A DNA stretch of 64,000 bases. Origin: Fomitopsis serialis (Eukaryota; Basidiomycota; Agaricomycetes; Polyporales; Fomitopsidaceae). The stretch lies in assembly GCF_022376445.1 (NCBI RefSeq), contig NW_025954962.1:434001-498000 (forward strand). The letters run 5' to 3'. Positions 35,174-45,858 of the stretch are shown one piece after another. A program made the position numbers and the translations under genes. Below the pieces are notes generated by a model. It was given only the letters and a program-made list of their open reading frames with translations. It did no database searches and had not been told where the DNA came from. Positions within the stretch are counted from its first letter, which is position 1. The number at the start of each line of letters is the position of its first letter.

Positions 35174-36100
35174 GACGCTGGCTTGTGTCAGCCGTGGCTT
35201 CAGGGTTCGCGAAGACACATACGGAGGGCTTGAAATATACACTGCATGTGTCATCCACTGAACTCTATGCTTGTTTGCGAACCTTTGCGCCGGATCCGAC
35301 CGTCTCGTGTTCTGGATCTCGTCTCGAGACCCTTCCGAAACGGCGGTTCGTTCGATGTTGCGCCAACTTAGTAACAAAGCACAATTTCTGACGAATTCTG
35401 TGAATGCGTTGCGGTTCCGTCCACGCCAGGCCGATAGTGCGAGACAAGTCAAGTCGTAAACTGGAAGCAATGAATAGTGGAATCGTTGTAAGTGCATAGC
35501 TTGTCACGAGAACCGGGCAGTTTGAGACAGTACTAGGAAGAGTCTTAGTACTTTAGAGGATGACGCGAACGTCGAGCTCTCATCGTGATGCCGTCCAATG
35601 CTCTGTGACAAAGCCTCGGCAATGCGGTAAGCCTTACTGTAGGTACCGAACATGCGGGCGTGAGCCGGGGATGCTATATGGATTCTGTCAAACTCAGGGT
35701 GTATGGTATACTTGCGTACCGATGACTCATGCGTGGATGAGCACATCCTGACCGTGTATGCCCTATAGTAACGCCATCGTCGCGTGTGTAGGCTCCTTTG
35801 ACGAGACAGATCTGTAGTTGGTTGAAGCAGAGGTAGCTCAATATATGGACCGGACCGTAGCAGTACTTGCCAGAGTACGTACGCGGAGACACAAGTACTG
35901 CCACCCAGTGACGACAACTTGAAGCTGACATGGCCAATCGCGATCGGCGGTGGCCGGACACGTCGGAGCGCTCGTGCTTACCACCATGCCCAATGCGGAA
36001 GGAGTGTCTATCATAGTCTCGCGACACAAGAACCCTCCGACCCCCGCAGCCCTCCAGACACTCAGCGACGCCCATACACGTCCACATCTCCCAGATACCA
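35174..36100. other. Intergenic region, no supported gene
   Basis: About 930 bp lie upstream of the Zn2Cys6 gene. Open frames on both strands (for example a minus-strand one at 35,504-35,917) have no family resemblance. It probably holds the regulator's promoter and 5' leader. Confidence 0.45.
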
Positions 36101-39100
36101 ATGCCCAAGGCATCCAGCTCAGCGACTCGTGCAAGTGGGGAACAGCCTTTCCAAGCCGCCCATGTATTGCGGCGAAATCAGGTACGGCCCCGATGCCCGA
36201 GCTCCTCGTTCTGTAGCGGCGTGGCCGACGACTCTCTCCCAGGCTTGTCACCAGTGTCGAAGAAGGAAGCTGGTGAGTCCCCTCGGAGCCTGGTGCAGCC
36301 CTCCTAGATATTGACCGGAACCGACTCGGACAGAAATGGTCCGTCCCATGGTCATGGCCGATGGCCGAGGCACTGTTCTCGTACTGACGTCAAACCCATA
36401 GCGATGCAAAGCGGCCTTGCTCAACCTGCGTGCGGTCTCATTCATATGCCGTGGCCCACGCACCCCCGGGCGCGGAGCTTCCCCCCAATCCTCACTGCAC
36501 GTTCGATGAAGGTACCGTACCAGCACAGCCACCAACAATATCCTCTGCGTGCTCATTCAGTGACCAGTTTCTGAAGATGACGAGGCCCCAGAGATTGTCG
36601 ACAACCCGAAAGCCCGGTTCGAACGTCTCGAGAACAGGATAAGTGAGTTATGACGCCTTGTACAAGATTCCACCTGGCTGAGTTCTCTGTGCTACCCAGA
36701 CGAGCTCGAATCTCTCTTGCGAGAGAAGGACAAGGGTCCAACGCCTCAGTCTAGCACTGCGTCTCATCGAACAAATGGCGCGACACATGCGATAGACGGC
36801 CTCGTTCCCGGCACGCAGCCGAACAACACCACTCACTTGCCACGAGGTTATGGGAGCGAGTCGTACAACTCCGCGCAGATGGTGGCCATCGACCCCGCTT
36901 TGAGTTTGCCAGAATTCCAGTCAGGTTCTCCCCTCGATAACCTGGCCGGTGTCGCAAGCCTTATGGGCGCGCCTGGACCTTCACGCATCACCAATGGCTC
37001 CCCTACCACAGAGCCAAGCACGACAACGCAAGTTGACAGTCCTGATCATGACCTCGATATCATGTATAGCTCGTGGCCACGCGATCTGCCAAACCCAAAC
37101 TTCTTGCGGCATCTGTACGTCATCCGTTCTATCTGCTCTCTTCTGTGCTTGAGTGTTTCTGTTAGCGTGGACGCTTTCTTCTCATATCACCCGGATGCGA
37201 CGCGCATGTTCCACCAGCCGACATTTCTCTCAACGTTACTGCTCCATCCGACACATCCTAGGTTTCCCTTCATAGGCCTGCTTCACGCCATATGCGCTGT
37301 AGGTAGCATGTATACGGCTGCCGTACCGAGTCCGGCGATACCGTCGGGCCCTGAATTTTCCCCATGTAAGCAATTATTCGTGAATACTCGGCCTCACGTT
37401 CTCAAATGACAACATGCGCAGACGATGTTTTCTCGGATAGGTGGAGAGTACGCAATGGTATCATTGACTCTTTTCCAGAGGTGCAGGCGAAATTCAGCAA
37501 AGCTGCAATCGATGCGTCGATGCAGGATGGCGGGAAGCTGTTCCAGACAGTCCAAGGTATAACTTCATGCTTCAGATCTCACTGACCTTACGCTGATTCA
37601 CGTGCAGCTGTTATCCTTCTCGCGTGGTGGTACTGGGCAAACGCAAAGTGAGGCGCTTTACTCTTGTGATACTCCTACTCATGCTGAATCCTAACTCCTC
37701 AGGTGGTCCGACGTGAGCCATGTTTGTACTCCTGACGCATCACAGACATTTGACCATAAAGACAGGCCTATTTGCTTACATCGCATGCACTGCGCTACGC
37801 AGTCCCTTGCGGGCTGAACGTTTGCCCTCCATTCCACACAATTGCTGAGCCTGTAAGGCCACCTTCTCTGCTTCCCCCGGCTTCAACTGTCGTTGAAGAT
37901 GAGATGAGGCGGAACACGTTCTGGATAGGTAGGCTATTTCGAGCCAACGGCGCACGGTTGGTTCGCTGACTGGCGCAGGCTATGCTATCGAGCGTTGTCA
38001 TGGGACAGCGAATGGTTGGGCGATGACGCTCGACGACCAAGACGTCTCTCAGCTGCTACCACTTCGTCGAGATCAGTTCGAGCAAGGAGTAAGGTCTCCC
38101 GAAATAATTCGGTCAAGCATTCGTCTTATTCGCTGCCCCCTCAGATTTTGGTCCTCCCGCAAGAACGACAGTGGTCACACGACAAGGACATGCTCATTAA
38201 ACACCCTGAGGACCAAGTAGACGGGTTCATCCTCTTCGTCAAGGCGACCATGATCCTCTCGCGCGTCAAGAACTTTAACATGCGCTTCCGGTCGAAGCAC
38301 CATTCCGGCGACCCCTCGGCGCAGGTCATCAACAATCTGTTCCCTCCGCCGCACGCGTGCAAGTATAGCGACAGCGACGGTGAGCCGATGGACCCGCGGC
38401 AGACGGCGGCGTTCTTGGAACTGGACCAGTTGGTGACGGCGTTCAGGTCGTCGTTTCCTGTGCACCTGAGGAATCCAGCGAAAGAGCAGGTCGACGCGCA
38501 CCTATTCTCGGCTATTACTGCTGCGCATCTGTACGTGTTGGGTCGGCTCTCGATCTGTTTTTGTCGCTGAATCGGCGTGCAGTGCCGACATACTCTTGCA
38601 TGAGTCTCACGCGGTCATCGGTAGGAAAAACTGCGTTTCGTCGTGCCGCATTTTGAATGCCGCGCGCGCGATGCTGGACCTGCTGTACCAGGTCAACTCC
38701 ACTAGTTATGACCTCACGTTCTTGAGCGTGTTCCCTGTTGTGCGTCTATCACATCCTCGACGGTCTCGTGTGATGGCAGTGCTGAAGCAGCCTCTTGTAA
38801 AGATGTGCTGGTTTATGGCTGGCAGGGTTTTCGTACGATTCTTGCTCGCGGCGATCAACCAGAATAGTGAAGAACAGTGCTTGACGATCTGGGCTGAGGT
38901 GGATTACATCCGGTAAGCTCATGTCCAAGGGACCTATCTCTTCTGTGCTCAGTGCTTTTCTCCAGCACCGCTATGTTCCGAGTGGGCGCACATGTCCCAT
39001 TAGCTCGTACGTTTTCCCGCATGTCACTACTACCTGCTTCGACGAGCTGATGTGACTCGCAGACCGCTATGGGTCGATGCTGCACGACTTGCTCGTGCAG

Positions 39101-39229
39101 AGCTGCGGCGACCGGTACGCAGGGCCTGCGCCCATGATGACACAGAGCATACCGGACGTGGATATTGTCGCGTCGCAGAACAACGTGTATGGGGCCAGCC
39201 TGCAGGCGATCCCGACGCCGCCGTCGTGA
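36101..39229 (+). CDS. Zn2Cys6 fungal transcription factor with a 5-nt micro-exon
   Basis: The first exons are 36101-36181, 36243-36272, 36334-36338 (5 nt), 36402-36511, 36577-36642, 36700-37114 and 37166-37365, with more to 39,229. Spliced, the N-terminus reads ...RRNQ-ACHQCRRRKL-KC-DAKRPCSTCVRS, a textbook Zn2Cys6 cluster (C-x2-C-x6-C-x5-C-x2-C). A heptad-like dimer helix follows (ARFERLENRINELESLL), then the fungal_trans middle domain (DAFFSYHPDATRMFHQPTF, DEMRRNTFWIGYAIER, LPLRRDQFEQG) and an unstructured tail ending PTPPS. It would bind DNA as a dimer at CGG half-sites. The regulon is unknown; the neighbouring esterase is one candidate, by position only. A 10-nt exon (37703-37712) is also needed. 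No stop remains after splicing. Confidence 0.85.
36334..36338 (+). other. 5-nt micro-exon (AAATG) in the Zn2Cys6 motif
   Basis: AAATG is bounded by CAG before and GTCCGT after. It supplies Lys and the first two bases of the third zinc Cys. The flanking introns are then 61 and 63 nt, the usual size here; without it there is one 129-nt intron and a frame shift. Confidence 0.7.
37703..37712 (+). other. 10-nt micro-exon of the Zn2Cys6 gene
   Basis: GTGGTCCGAC is flanked by CCTCAG and GTGAGC. It joins ...WYWANAK to WSD-AYLLTSHALRYAVP in frame. Confidence 0.55.
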
Positions 39230-39546
39230 ATCAGAATTGTATGTTAGGTTCTGTTACGGATGGTCGGAATTTGTGCGATATATACATAGATCATCTACGG
39301 TTGATGTATTGAGTAGTAATGTATGTCTATCATGGAGCGGTTCACCATACTGCTGCTCAGCACGGCGGATGACTACGGAGATAGCAACCGGCAACTCCGC
39401 GAGCGTCACAGCGCGCTTCTGCAGCGGTGTTGGGTTAACGATCGACTCGCCACATCCGGCGCGGCCTGACACCGTCACAACCTGTGTTTGTGCTTACGAC
39501 TAACCATTGCCCCTACACTCTCCTTTGGCACGGTCAATTGGTAGAC
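39230..39546. other. Short intergenic region, no feature seen
   Basis: About 317 bp lie between the transcription factor stop and the VPS20 start. No gene, repeat or RNA structure was noticed. Confidence 0.4.
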
Positions 39547-40537
39547 ATGGGAAATGGTCCGTCTGCGCCGAAGATAACTAAGCAAGACCACGCTATCCTA
39601 GAGTACGTACCCATCCAGTCGAGCGCGGCACATTGACAGAATTGAGACATGTCTCTCAGTCTTAAGTTGCAGCGCGACAAAGTCAGGCAATACCAGAAGA
39701 AGGCGAGTACCCCCGTGCAGTGCCCGTTTGGTTCTATTCCAAACCGCTGACGAGCAGAGCTCCGGAAGATCCAAGAGGTGCTGAACAGGGAACATGAGAT
39801 AGCGAAGCAGCAGCTGGCAGCCGGGCATAAGGACCGCGCCCTGCTAGCACTTCGGAAACGGAAGTACCAGGAGGGTCTGCTCGCCAAGACAGATGCGCAG
39901 CTGGAGAACCTGGACAAGTTGGTGCGTCGCGCCTGTATACTTCGGTCTGCGGGATAGCTCATGATGCACATGATTGGGTGTAGGTGTCCACCATCGAGTT
40001 CTCCTTGATTGAGGTGTCCGTGCTGCATGGATTGCAGCAAGGCAACGAGGTCCTCAAGCAGATTCACAAGGAGATGAACGTCGAGTCTGTGGAGAAGCTA
40101 CTGGAGGAGACGGCTGAGGCACGAGAATACCAACGAGTGCGTCATAAACCGTATATCAGGATGCTCTTGTGCTCATATGTGTCAGGAAATCGACGAGATG
40201 CTCGCAAATACATTATCTGCCGAGGATGAAGAAGCTGTGCAGAGCGAGCTGCAGGCTCTGCAGGACGAGGCGGTGCGTCGCTGCTCGGCGTTCAGTCTGT
40301 CTCACGATGCCAGTACTTACACTACACAGCTGGTTCCGGAGGACGAGCGGCAGTCTGCGCATCGGGTCCAAGAGCTTCCGTCTGTACCTGTCACCAAGCC
40401 AGCAGGTTTGTCAATGTCGCAGGTTCCAGTGTCTCATCTAATCACGCTGAACCACAGCACCAGAGCAAGAACAGGAGCCAGAACCCGAGCGGGCCGCGGG
40501 GAGAGGGGAGAGAGAGCGCGTGCCGGTTGCAGCATAA
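39547..40537 (+). CDS. VPS20: ESCRT-III subunit Vps20/CHMP6
   Basis: The protein begins MGNGPSAPKITKQDHAIL; Gly2 is the N-myristoylation site typical of Vps20/CHMP6. The Snf7 core follows: LKLQRDKVRQYQKK, EVLNREHEIAKQQL, LRKRKYQEGLLAKTDAQLENL, IEFSLIEVSVLHGLQQGNEVLKQIHKEMN and EIDEMLANTLSAEDEEAVQ. Then comes an acidic, Glu/Pro-rich tail ending PVAA. Vps20 links ESCRT-II to Snf7 polymerisation when cargo is sorted into multivesicular bodies. The gene has about seven exons. The exon 2 donor was set at GTACCC (after GCGA) because the apparent GC donor just before it breaks the frame. With Vps18 and Sec39, this window is rich in traffic genes, but they are not clustered as a unit. Confidence 0.9.
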
Positions 40538-40633
40538 TCAGTCAGCCAGCATTTTGCACAACATCACTCGGTCATTTACCAGCATATGCATCATACTCTA
40601 TTGTACAGCCTAATGTCATGAACTCTATATATC

Positions 40634-42695
40634 CTACCATCCTTCGAAGTTACCGAAGCCAATCCTCCGCTTTTTCTTCGTGTCATCAGGGGTACCAACG
40701 TCACTGAACCTCGATGATTGCTCAGGTGCTGGTCGTTTCGCCCCGGCGTTGAGGTACTTGCCGACGCCGCCACCGCCACCGCCATCGCCACCAAACCCCT
40801 TCGTTCCAGTGCCCACCTTGGTGCCGAACCAGTTGATGTCATCCTTCTCGGATGTCTGACTGATCTGGCTACCATTCTGAGCATGTTCAGCCTTCTTCGC
40901 GAGTCTCTTGTCTCTCCGAGACTTGTACTCCTCAAAGGGATCCTGGTAGCTGAGCAGATACAGATATGTGAGTATATCATGTTCAACCTATGAATGGGCG
41001 GCCACATACATGACTACCTCAGTAATGCGAACAGGCTTCGCTGGTCGCTCAGTACCAGGCTTGACTGGCATGCCTTCCAAAGCGTCAAGAACATCCTCTC
41101 CACCGACAAGTTTGCCAAAGACTGTATGCTTTTTGTCGAGATGCGGAGTCGCTTTGAATGTAAAATAGAACTGCGACCTACATGAAAACTATTCAGCACA
41201 TCGTATGTACAGGAATACTGTTCACGTACCCATTTGTCGCAGGACCCTTGTTTGCCATGGCAACAACACCGCGAGAGTCGTGCTTCGCAGCGTTACGCAT
41301 GTCATACTCATCTCGGAACGGAGTGCCCCAACATGACTGACCGCCGGAACCTGTCCCAGTGGGATCTCCCGTTTGAATCTGCCCAGCGAATGAATTAATA
41401 TTACCCAGAAAGATATCAGCGATACATACCATAAACCCGGGTACGAGTCGGTGGAAGAGACAATCGTTGTATTTACCAGCTTTGGCTAGCTGGAGGAAAT
41501 TGTAACATGTCTTCGGAGCCTTGCAAGAACGTCAGTAGAGCTCTCATCAGTCACTTGAATGCTACACACCTTCTCGCAGAACAGCTCAAGGTTGAGGCTG
41601 CCACCTCCGAGCGTAGTAACAACTCGGACATAGGCACGACGCTTGCCTACGTCCTTCTCTTTGCCCTTGCCCTTCGGCGGACTGGCAAAGTCGTCGAACA
41701 TCAGTTCCTCCTGTGATAGCATGAGCCATCAGGCGGAAAGCAGCCGCGAAATCACACACTTCATCCCAGACCAATTGAGACGATTGAGTTTGCGGGTCGA
41801 CGGAGGTTGAGGTCAGTGAGGCTCCAGGCAAACCCGTAGAATATGGTGAGATGTTCCCTGAACAGCGCCCGTGAGTTCATCTCCGAATATGCAGAACGAC
41901 TTTGACTGACATGGCACTGCAGCTTTTGTTTTGGATGATCCTGCAACGGCACCTGTCTTGATGACTGCTTTCTTGTCAGGCTCAGCTTCCTTGACTGCTG
42001 GCGCCTTGAGAACAGATGCAGAGGGGAAGCCGTGCGGATTTTGCAGTGTGACGACATCCTCCCTATGACCAATTGTCAGACAGGATGTTCACCAAGGAGA
42101 GAGTAAAGCACACTTCTTGAACTTGACGTCGGCAACCAAGTCCCTACCGCCCTTCACGCTCTCCGCAAGATACACATTCCCTGTACTAGCGATGGCGACT
42201 ATGTGCGAATGCTCACTGAAAGGCTTGAACGAGATGGGGTCATGGATCTCCCCGTTGGGCTTTCGTGAATAGTGTAGCGTTATGAGGTCAGATGGAGCAA
42301 GTGACTCTTGAGTAATGGGGTTCTTGTTTTCATGCTGCCTACGGCAATGACACATCAGTCAATGATGAGTGGGGCTTCGAAATGCGAAACGCACTTGAGC
42401 CAAGGTATGATGTTGGTGAGATCGAAGACATTGCCAGTACCGTCTGCGTTCCGAGCGCACACAGGGTGATTAAATGGCTGGAACGAGAGCGCGCAGCAGT
42501 CGAAAGGAGTCAAGGCTGCTGGATGGGTGAAACCCAGATTCTTCCTGCAGAGCGGTGAATAAGACAAGAGTCAGGTCCGACTGGTTTAACAGCCACTTAC
42601 GCTTTCGCGCCCGCAGAGGAGGCGGTATGCTGACCAAACATGCCAGAGTGCTCTGCATGAGTGACATATAGCTTGTCCGAGTTTCCGTGACCCAT
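40634..42695 (-). CDS. U-box cyclophilin (PPIL2/Cyp60 type peptidyl-prolyl isomerase)
   Basis: The start at 42695 gives [20 protein letters not shown], the conserved N-terminus of this family. A U-box follows ([19 protein letters not shown] ... NIIPWLK ... NPITQESL), then a linker and a full cyclophilin domain: [52 protein letters not shown] and [16 protein letters not shown]. The C-terminus has a [14 protein letters not shown] helix and a glycine-rich stretch. In other eukaryotes PPIL2 is nuclear, associates with the spliceosome and has ubiquitin ligase activity. Trp in the cyclosporin pocket is not obvious at the usual place. The gene has about eight exons and ends at 40634, facing VPS20 tail-to-tail with under 100 bp between. 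Confidence 0.9.
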
Positions 42696-43027
42696 CTTGG
42701 AAGTGAAGCAGAGGAGTGGTGGGCGGAATGAAGGTGCCGGATGAGGACGAACGGGTCGAAGTCTCGAATGCCCTCCACTGAATCCATGGTACGGGCGCTT
42801 ACATTGCCCTCCCTTCCACGTGATCGATCAATCCTATTAGACTTCGTTCTCTCTAAACTTACACTCGTAGTCCGTCGGTAGTCCCTTGCTGATCGCCTCA
42901 CCGTTGCGGTGACATTCGACACGGAAGAGCCGCCTGGATAGTCGTTCTTGTAGCGGTAAGTATGTGCCATTGTGCGTATTCCACCTCTTCTCATGATATT
43001 TGCCCAGAGTCAAGCGCGGGTCTTCGT
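42696..43027. promoter_or_regulatory. Divergent promoter region, U-box cyclophilin / PPR
   Basis: About 330 bp separate the two start codons. Minus-strand frames here overlap the start of the PPR gene and show no conserved domain. Confidence 0.4.
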
Positions 43028-45316
43028 ATGCTCGCCCGACATACAAGTCATCGTACCGCGTCCTTCGTCTCCCTCCATTTTCTGGCGCCGCGTCTGCTAT
43101 GCAGGCAGAACTCAACCTCCTCCGGGCCATCAGGCTCAAGTCGAGCACGCGGTAACCGTGGCTCTACTCGCCCCGTAGCATCATCATCGGCGTCCGCACT
43201 GGACCCTGCGAAGCTCATCGGTCAACTCGACAAGCAACTGCAAAAGTTCCATGCTCTACCGCTCGATGGTCTCACCCCTAACGAAGTCCAAGTATTTAAC
43301 GAAGCTATCATGGCGTTGAGGCAGGCCGTGAAAACGGCAGACACGCGCACAGCATGCCACATCTGGAGAATGCTGAAGGACCGCCACATGCTGCGCTTCT
43401 TCGGGCCTGTCCACTACAACCTGTTCTCCAGGTTCGTGGAGGTCGTCTGCACGAAGAGGAAAGAATTTGCGGCATGGTCGGAGCAGGAGAAGAAGGCACT
43501 GCCGGAGTTTGCGGTGTTCGCTGCGGTGGGCGGGGCGACGGAAGGGCTCAAGCAATGCATGCTCGTACATATCCGGGAGAACAATCCACAGGCCGTCATC
43601 GAGCTGTTTGAACAATACTGGGCGTCGCTGGAGACGAAGGCACCGTTGTCGGAAACGGGCCAGGCGGACAGCCAAGATCCTATGCAGGCAGACGGCGAGC
43701 AGGCAGATGCTTCTGCTACGAATACTTCATTGAACCCGGCCGCGAACCTCGTTCGCGGTGATGTCCTGCTTGCAGCTTTCACTGCCTTTGCCATGCAGAA
43801 TTCTTTGGTCGGTGCCTTGCAGATGGCCCTGCGGACAACCGTCCGTGTACCACCCAGCGTGATTGCTCCCTGGCTGCAATGTCTTCCCGATTCACAGCTG
43901 GGCGAACGAGTCGAGCAGTTCGTACGCCGCTTGGATGTAGCGAAGCTGCTCGCTCACCCTTCCGCTCTCACGAGGCATCTGTCCAACCTCACGAGAGACC
44001 AAGCGGCAGGAACCCTCCAAAATTTCTACCGCCGCGTTATGGACGGCTTAACGGGGCCGAGTCGATGGCTGGCCGTCTCGCAAACCCAGAAAGATGCAGA
44101 CAAGCTAGTCGTCGTTCCGGGATTTACGTGGCAGTCCTTCATCACGGCGTTCATGCACTGTCGCCGCACGGATCTCGCACAGAATGTATGGAACGACGTA
44201 ATCAAACTGGGCATCCGACCTACCGTGACGATGTGGACGGCTCTCATCGAAGGGTACGCGGAACTCAAGGCGCCGGACGACGCTCTGGGTACATGGGACG
44301 TCATGCTGTCGCAGGGCATCAAGCCGGACGCGTTGGCTTACCGTGCGCTTATCTATGCCCTGTACCATTCCAAAAGGATTGACGAAGCCGTGAATCGTTT
44401 CGAGGAATTCCAGGGGGTGCGGGCGAAGATGTCCCCGCAGCCCGAGGAGGCGACCGTGTTGGTTGTGTACAACGCAATGTTGCACGGTCTGCTGTTCTAC
44501 AATCGGGAAGAGCAGGCTCGCGCGCTGCTTGGGAAGATGCAGTCCGAGGGCCCCAAGCCGGATATTGTGACCCACAACACCTTCCTCCGTTGGTATGCGC
44601 GAAAGGATCAGCTGAAGTCATTCGCCGAGACATTACAGATGCTTGAACCTTCCGGGTTGAAGGGGGATGTATACACCTACTCCATCGTCCTGTCTGCGCT
44701 GATGAAGGTCCGGGACGACGCGCCTCAAATCATGCTCAATCTCATGCAGAGACATGGTGTTCGGCCGAATACTGCGACTATGACCTCGATCATCGACCAG
44801 CAGATGGGGACACGAACCGAAGTTGGCCTCCGCTCGGCGTTGGATCTCTTGGGAAGAATGGAGAGAGGTGATATCGAGGGCGCGGAACCGAATGAGGTGA
44901 CCTACACTGCCATTTTAACGGCCATTCACCGCAGCGACTGGCTTGATCGCAAGGTGGTCGACGAATACCGGCAGACGATTTGGGACCGCATGGAAACTCG
45001 GGGTATCAGACCGAAAAGGACAACATACAATATTCTCATTAAGGCGTGTTTCGACAACCCCGACCCAGAGGGCGTGCAGCAAGCTATGCAGTACTATCGG
45101 GACATGACGAGGAACGGGGCATTCATGGCCAACGATACGTGGTGGATCCTATTGCATGGCTTGCAGCGCCGGAAGGAGTGGGCGGTGGCGAACGAGCTTG
45201 TAGAGGATATGCGGCGGAGGCAATTTGTACCGTCGGGAGCCCTTGCAGAGTTGATACAGGTAGTTAGGAAGCGGACTGGCGAGAAGAGAAGGGCTGGGCC
45301 GGCCAGCTACTTCTGA
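43028..45316 (+). CDS. Mitochondrial pentatricopeptide repeat (PPR) protein
   Basis: A single 762-codon exon, unusual among these intron-rich neighbours. The N-terminus (MLARHTSHRTASFVSLHFLAPRLL) is a mitochondrial presequence. From about residue 350 onward there are repeated 35-residue helical hairpins with the PPR pattern, such as TWQSFITAFMHCRRTDLAQN, TMWTALIEGYAELKAPDDA, AYRALIYALYHSKRIDEAV, VYNAMLHGLLFYNREEQAR, THNTFLRWYARKDQLK and TYNILIKACFDNPDPEGV. Many repeats end in xxGxxPDxx. PPR proteins bind organelle RNA in a sequence-specific way and govern its stability or translation. The target cannot be read from this. The frame is open 22 codons upstream; the ATG at 43028 was preferred because it starts the presequence directly. 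Confidence 0.88.
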   Translation: MLARHTSHRTASFVSLHFLAPRLLCRQNSTSSGPSGSSRARGNRGSTRPVASSSASALDPAKLIGQLDKQLQKFHALPLDGLTPNEVQVFNEAIMALRQAVKTADTRTACHIWRMLKDRHMLRFFGPVHYNLFSRFVEVVCTKRKEFAAWSEQEKKALPEFAVFAAVGGATEGLKQCMLVHIRENNPQAVIELFEQYWASLETKAPLSETGQADSQDPMQADGEQADASATNTSLNPAANLVRGDVLLAAFTAFAMQNSLVGALQMALRTTVRVPPSVIAPWLQCLPDSQLGERVEQFVRRLDVAKLLAHPSALTRHLSNLTRDQAAGTLQNFYRRVMDGLTGPSRWLAVSQTQKDADKLVVVPGFTWQSFITAFMHCRRTDLAQNVWNDVIKLGIRPTVTMWTALIEGYAELKAPDDALGTWDVMLSQGIKPDALAYRALIYALYHSKRIDEAVNRFEEFQGVRAKMSPQPEEATVLVVYNAMLHGLLFYNREEQARALLGKMQSEGPKPDIVTHNTFLRWYARKDQLKSFAETLQMLEPSGLKGDVYTYSIVLSALMKVRDDAPQIMLNLMQRHGVRPNTATMTSIIDQQMGTRTEVGLRSALDLLGRMERGDIEGAEPNEVTYTAILTAIHRSDWLDRKVVDEYRQTIWDRMETRGIRPKRTTYNILIKACFDNPDPEGVQQAMQYYRDMTRNGAFMANDTWWILLHGLQRRKEWAVANELVEDMRRRQFVPSGALAELIQVVRKRTGEKRRAGPASYF

Positions 45317-45334
45317 TTCGCAACGCACAGGGTG

Positions 45335-45649
45335 TCACGACGCATTGACTGGGCTGAGGTCGCCCAAAAAGAAGGACTTGCCGAGTCCCACTCTGATGTA
45401 CCTGGCATACGCTGTGGCCGGTATGAGCCCATGAGTCGGGTGACATGCACGACGGCAGTACGCACCCCAGAAGCTCCACTTCCTGCCCAACCAGCGGCCG
45501 AATATTGGCATGAGGACGACGGAGAAGAGCTGCTGGAGCTGGCCAAGGCTCTCGCGCCACTCCTGCTCTGCGAGCTCGTCGTCGTCTGCGGCGTAGGAGG
45601 TGTCTGAGGCGACGGAGACGCTGTCGAGGGAGTCGACGGAGCGAGACAT
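45335..45649 (-). CDS. MIM2: Mim2-like mitochondrial outer-membrane import protein
   Basis: Two exons (45649-45466 and 45411-45335) give an 86-residue protein. The acidic N-terminus (MSRSVDSLDSVSV ... ADDDELAEQEWRESL) leads into one hydrophobic span (LFSVVLMPIFGRWLGRKWSFW) followed by AYARYIRVGLG. The EWxESLxQLxxLxSxVLxPxxGxxLGRK pattern is what I know from Mim2. With Mim1, Mim2 forms the fungal MIM insertase for alpha-helical outer-membrane proteins. Size, topology and the Gly-rich span all fit, but this is short-motif recognition. The gene is tail-to-tail with PPR (18 bp between stops) and divergent from the sugar transporter. Confidence 0.6.
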   Translation of the reverse strand: MSRSVDSLDSVSVASDTSYAADDDELAEQEWRESLGQLQQLFSVVLMPIFGRWLGRKWSFWGAYCRRACHPTHGLIPATAYARYIRVGLGKSFFLGDLSPVNAS

Positions 45650-45858
45650 GGCGTGCGGAGGATGGAGGCGAGGATCCGGGGAGCAGGGCGTCATCGGAGG
45701 CGCGGGCAGCCTGCAGAGGAGCCGAGGACCGGCCGGGATCAGCCACGCGCCGGCTCGAGCACCGTCGCCTCGCAGTGCCATCGCTTTCGCCAGTCCAACT
45801 CTCCTGATTCCCTCCACCTCGCCCGCTGCATCGAGTCCCGGGCCACATCAGATGCATC
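45650..45858. promoter_or_regulatory. Bidirectional promoter region, Mim2-like / sugar transporter
   Basis: Only 209 bp lie between the two start codons, so control elements must be shared. No TATA box is evident. Confidence 0.4.

Noticed and set aside
36273..36401. A frameshift in the transcription factor gene (loss of five bases)
   Set aside because: A micro-exon with proper splice sites and normal intron sizes explains the shift without any error.
39695..39760. GC-AG intron in VPS20
   Set aside because: The GC site (GCGAGT) would break the frame; a GT donor four bases later keeps the Snf7 helix in frame.
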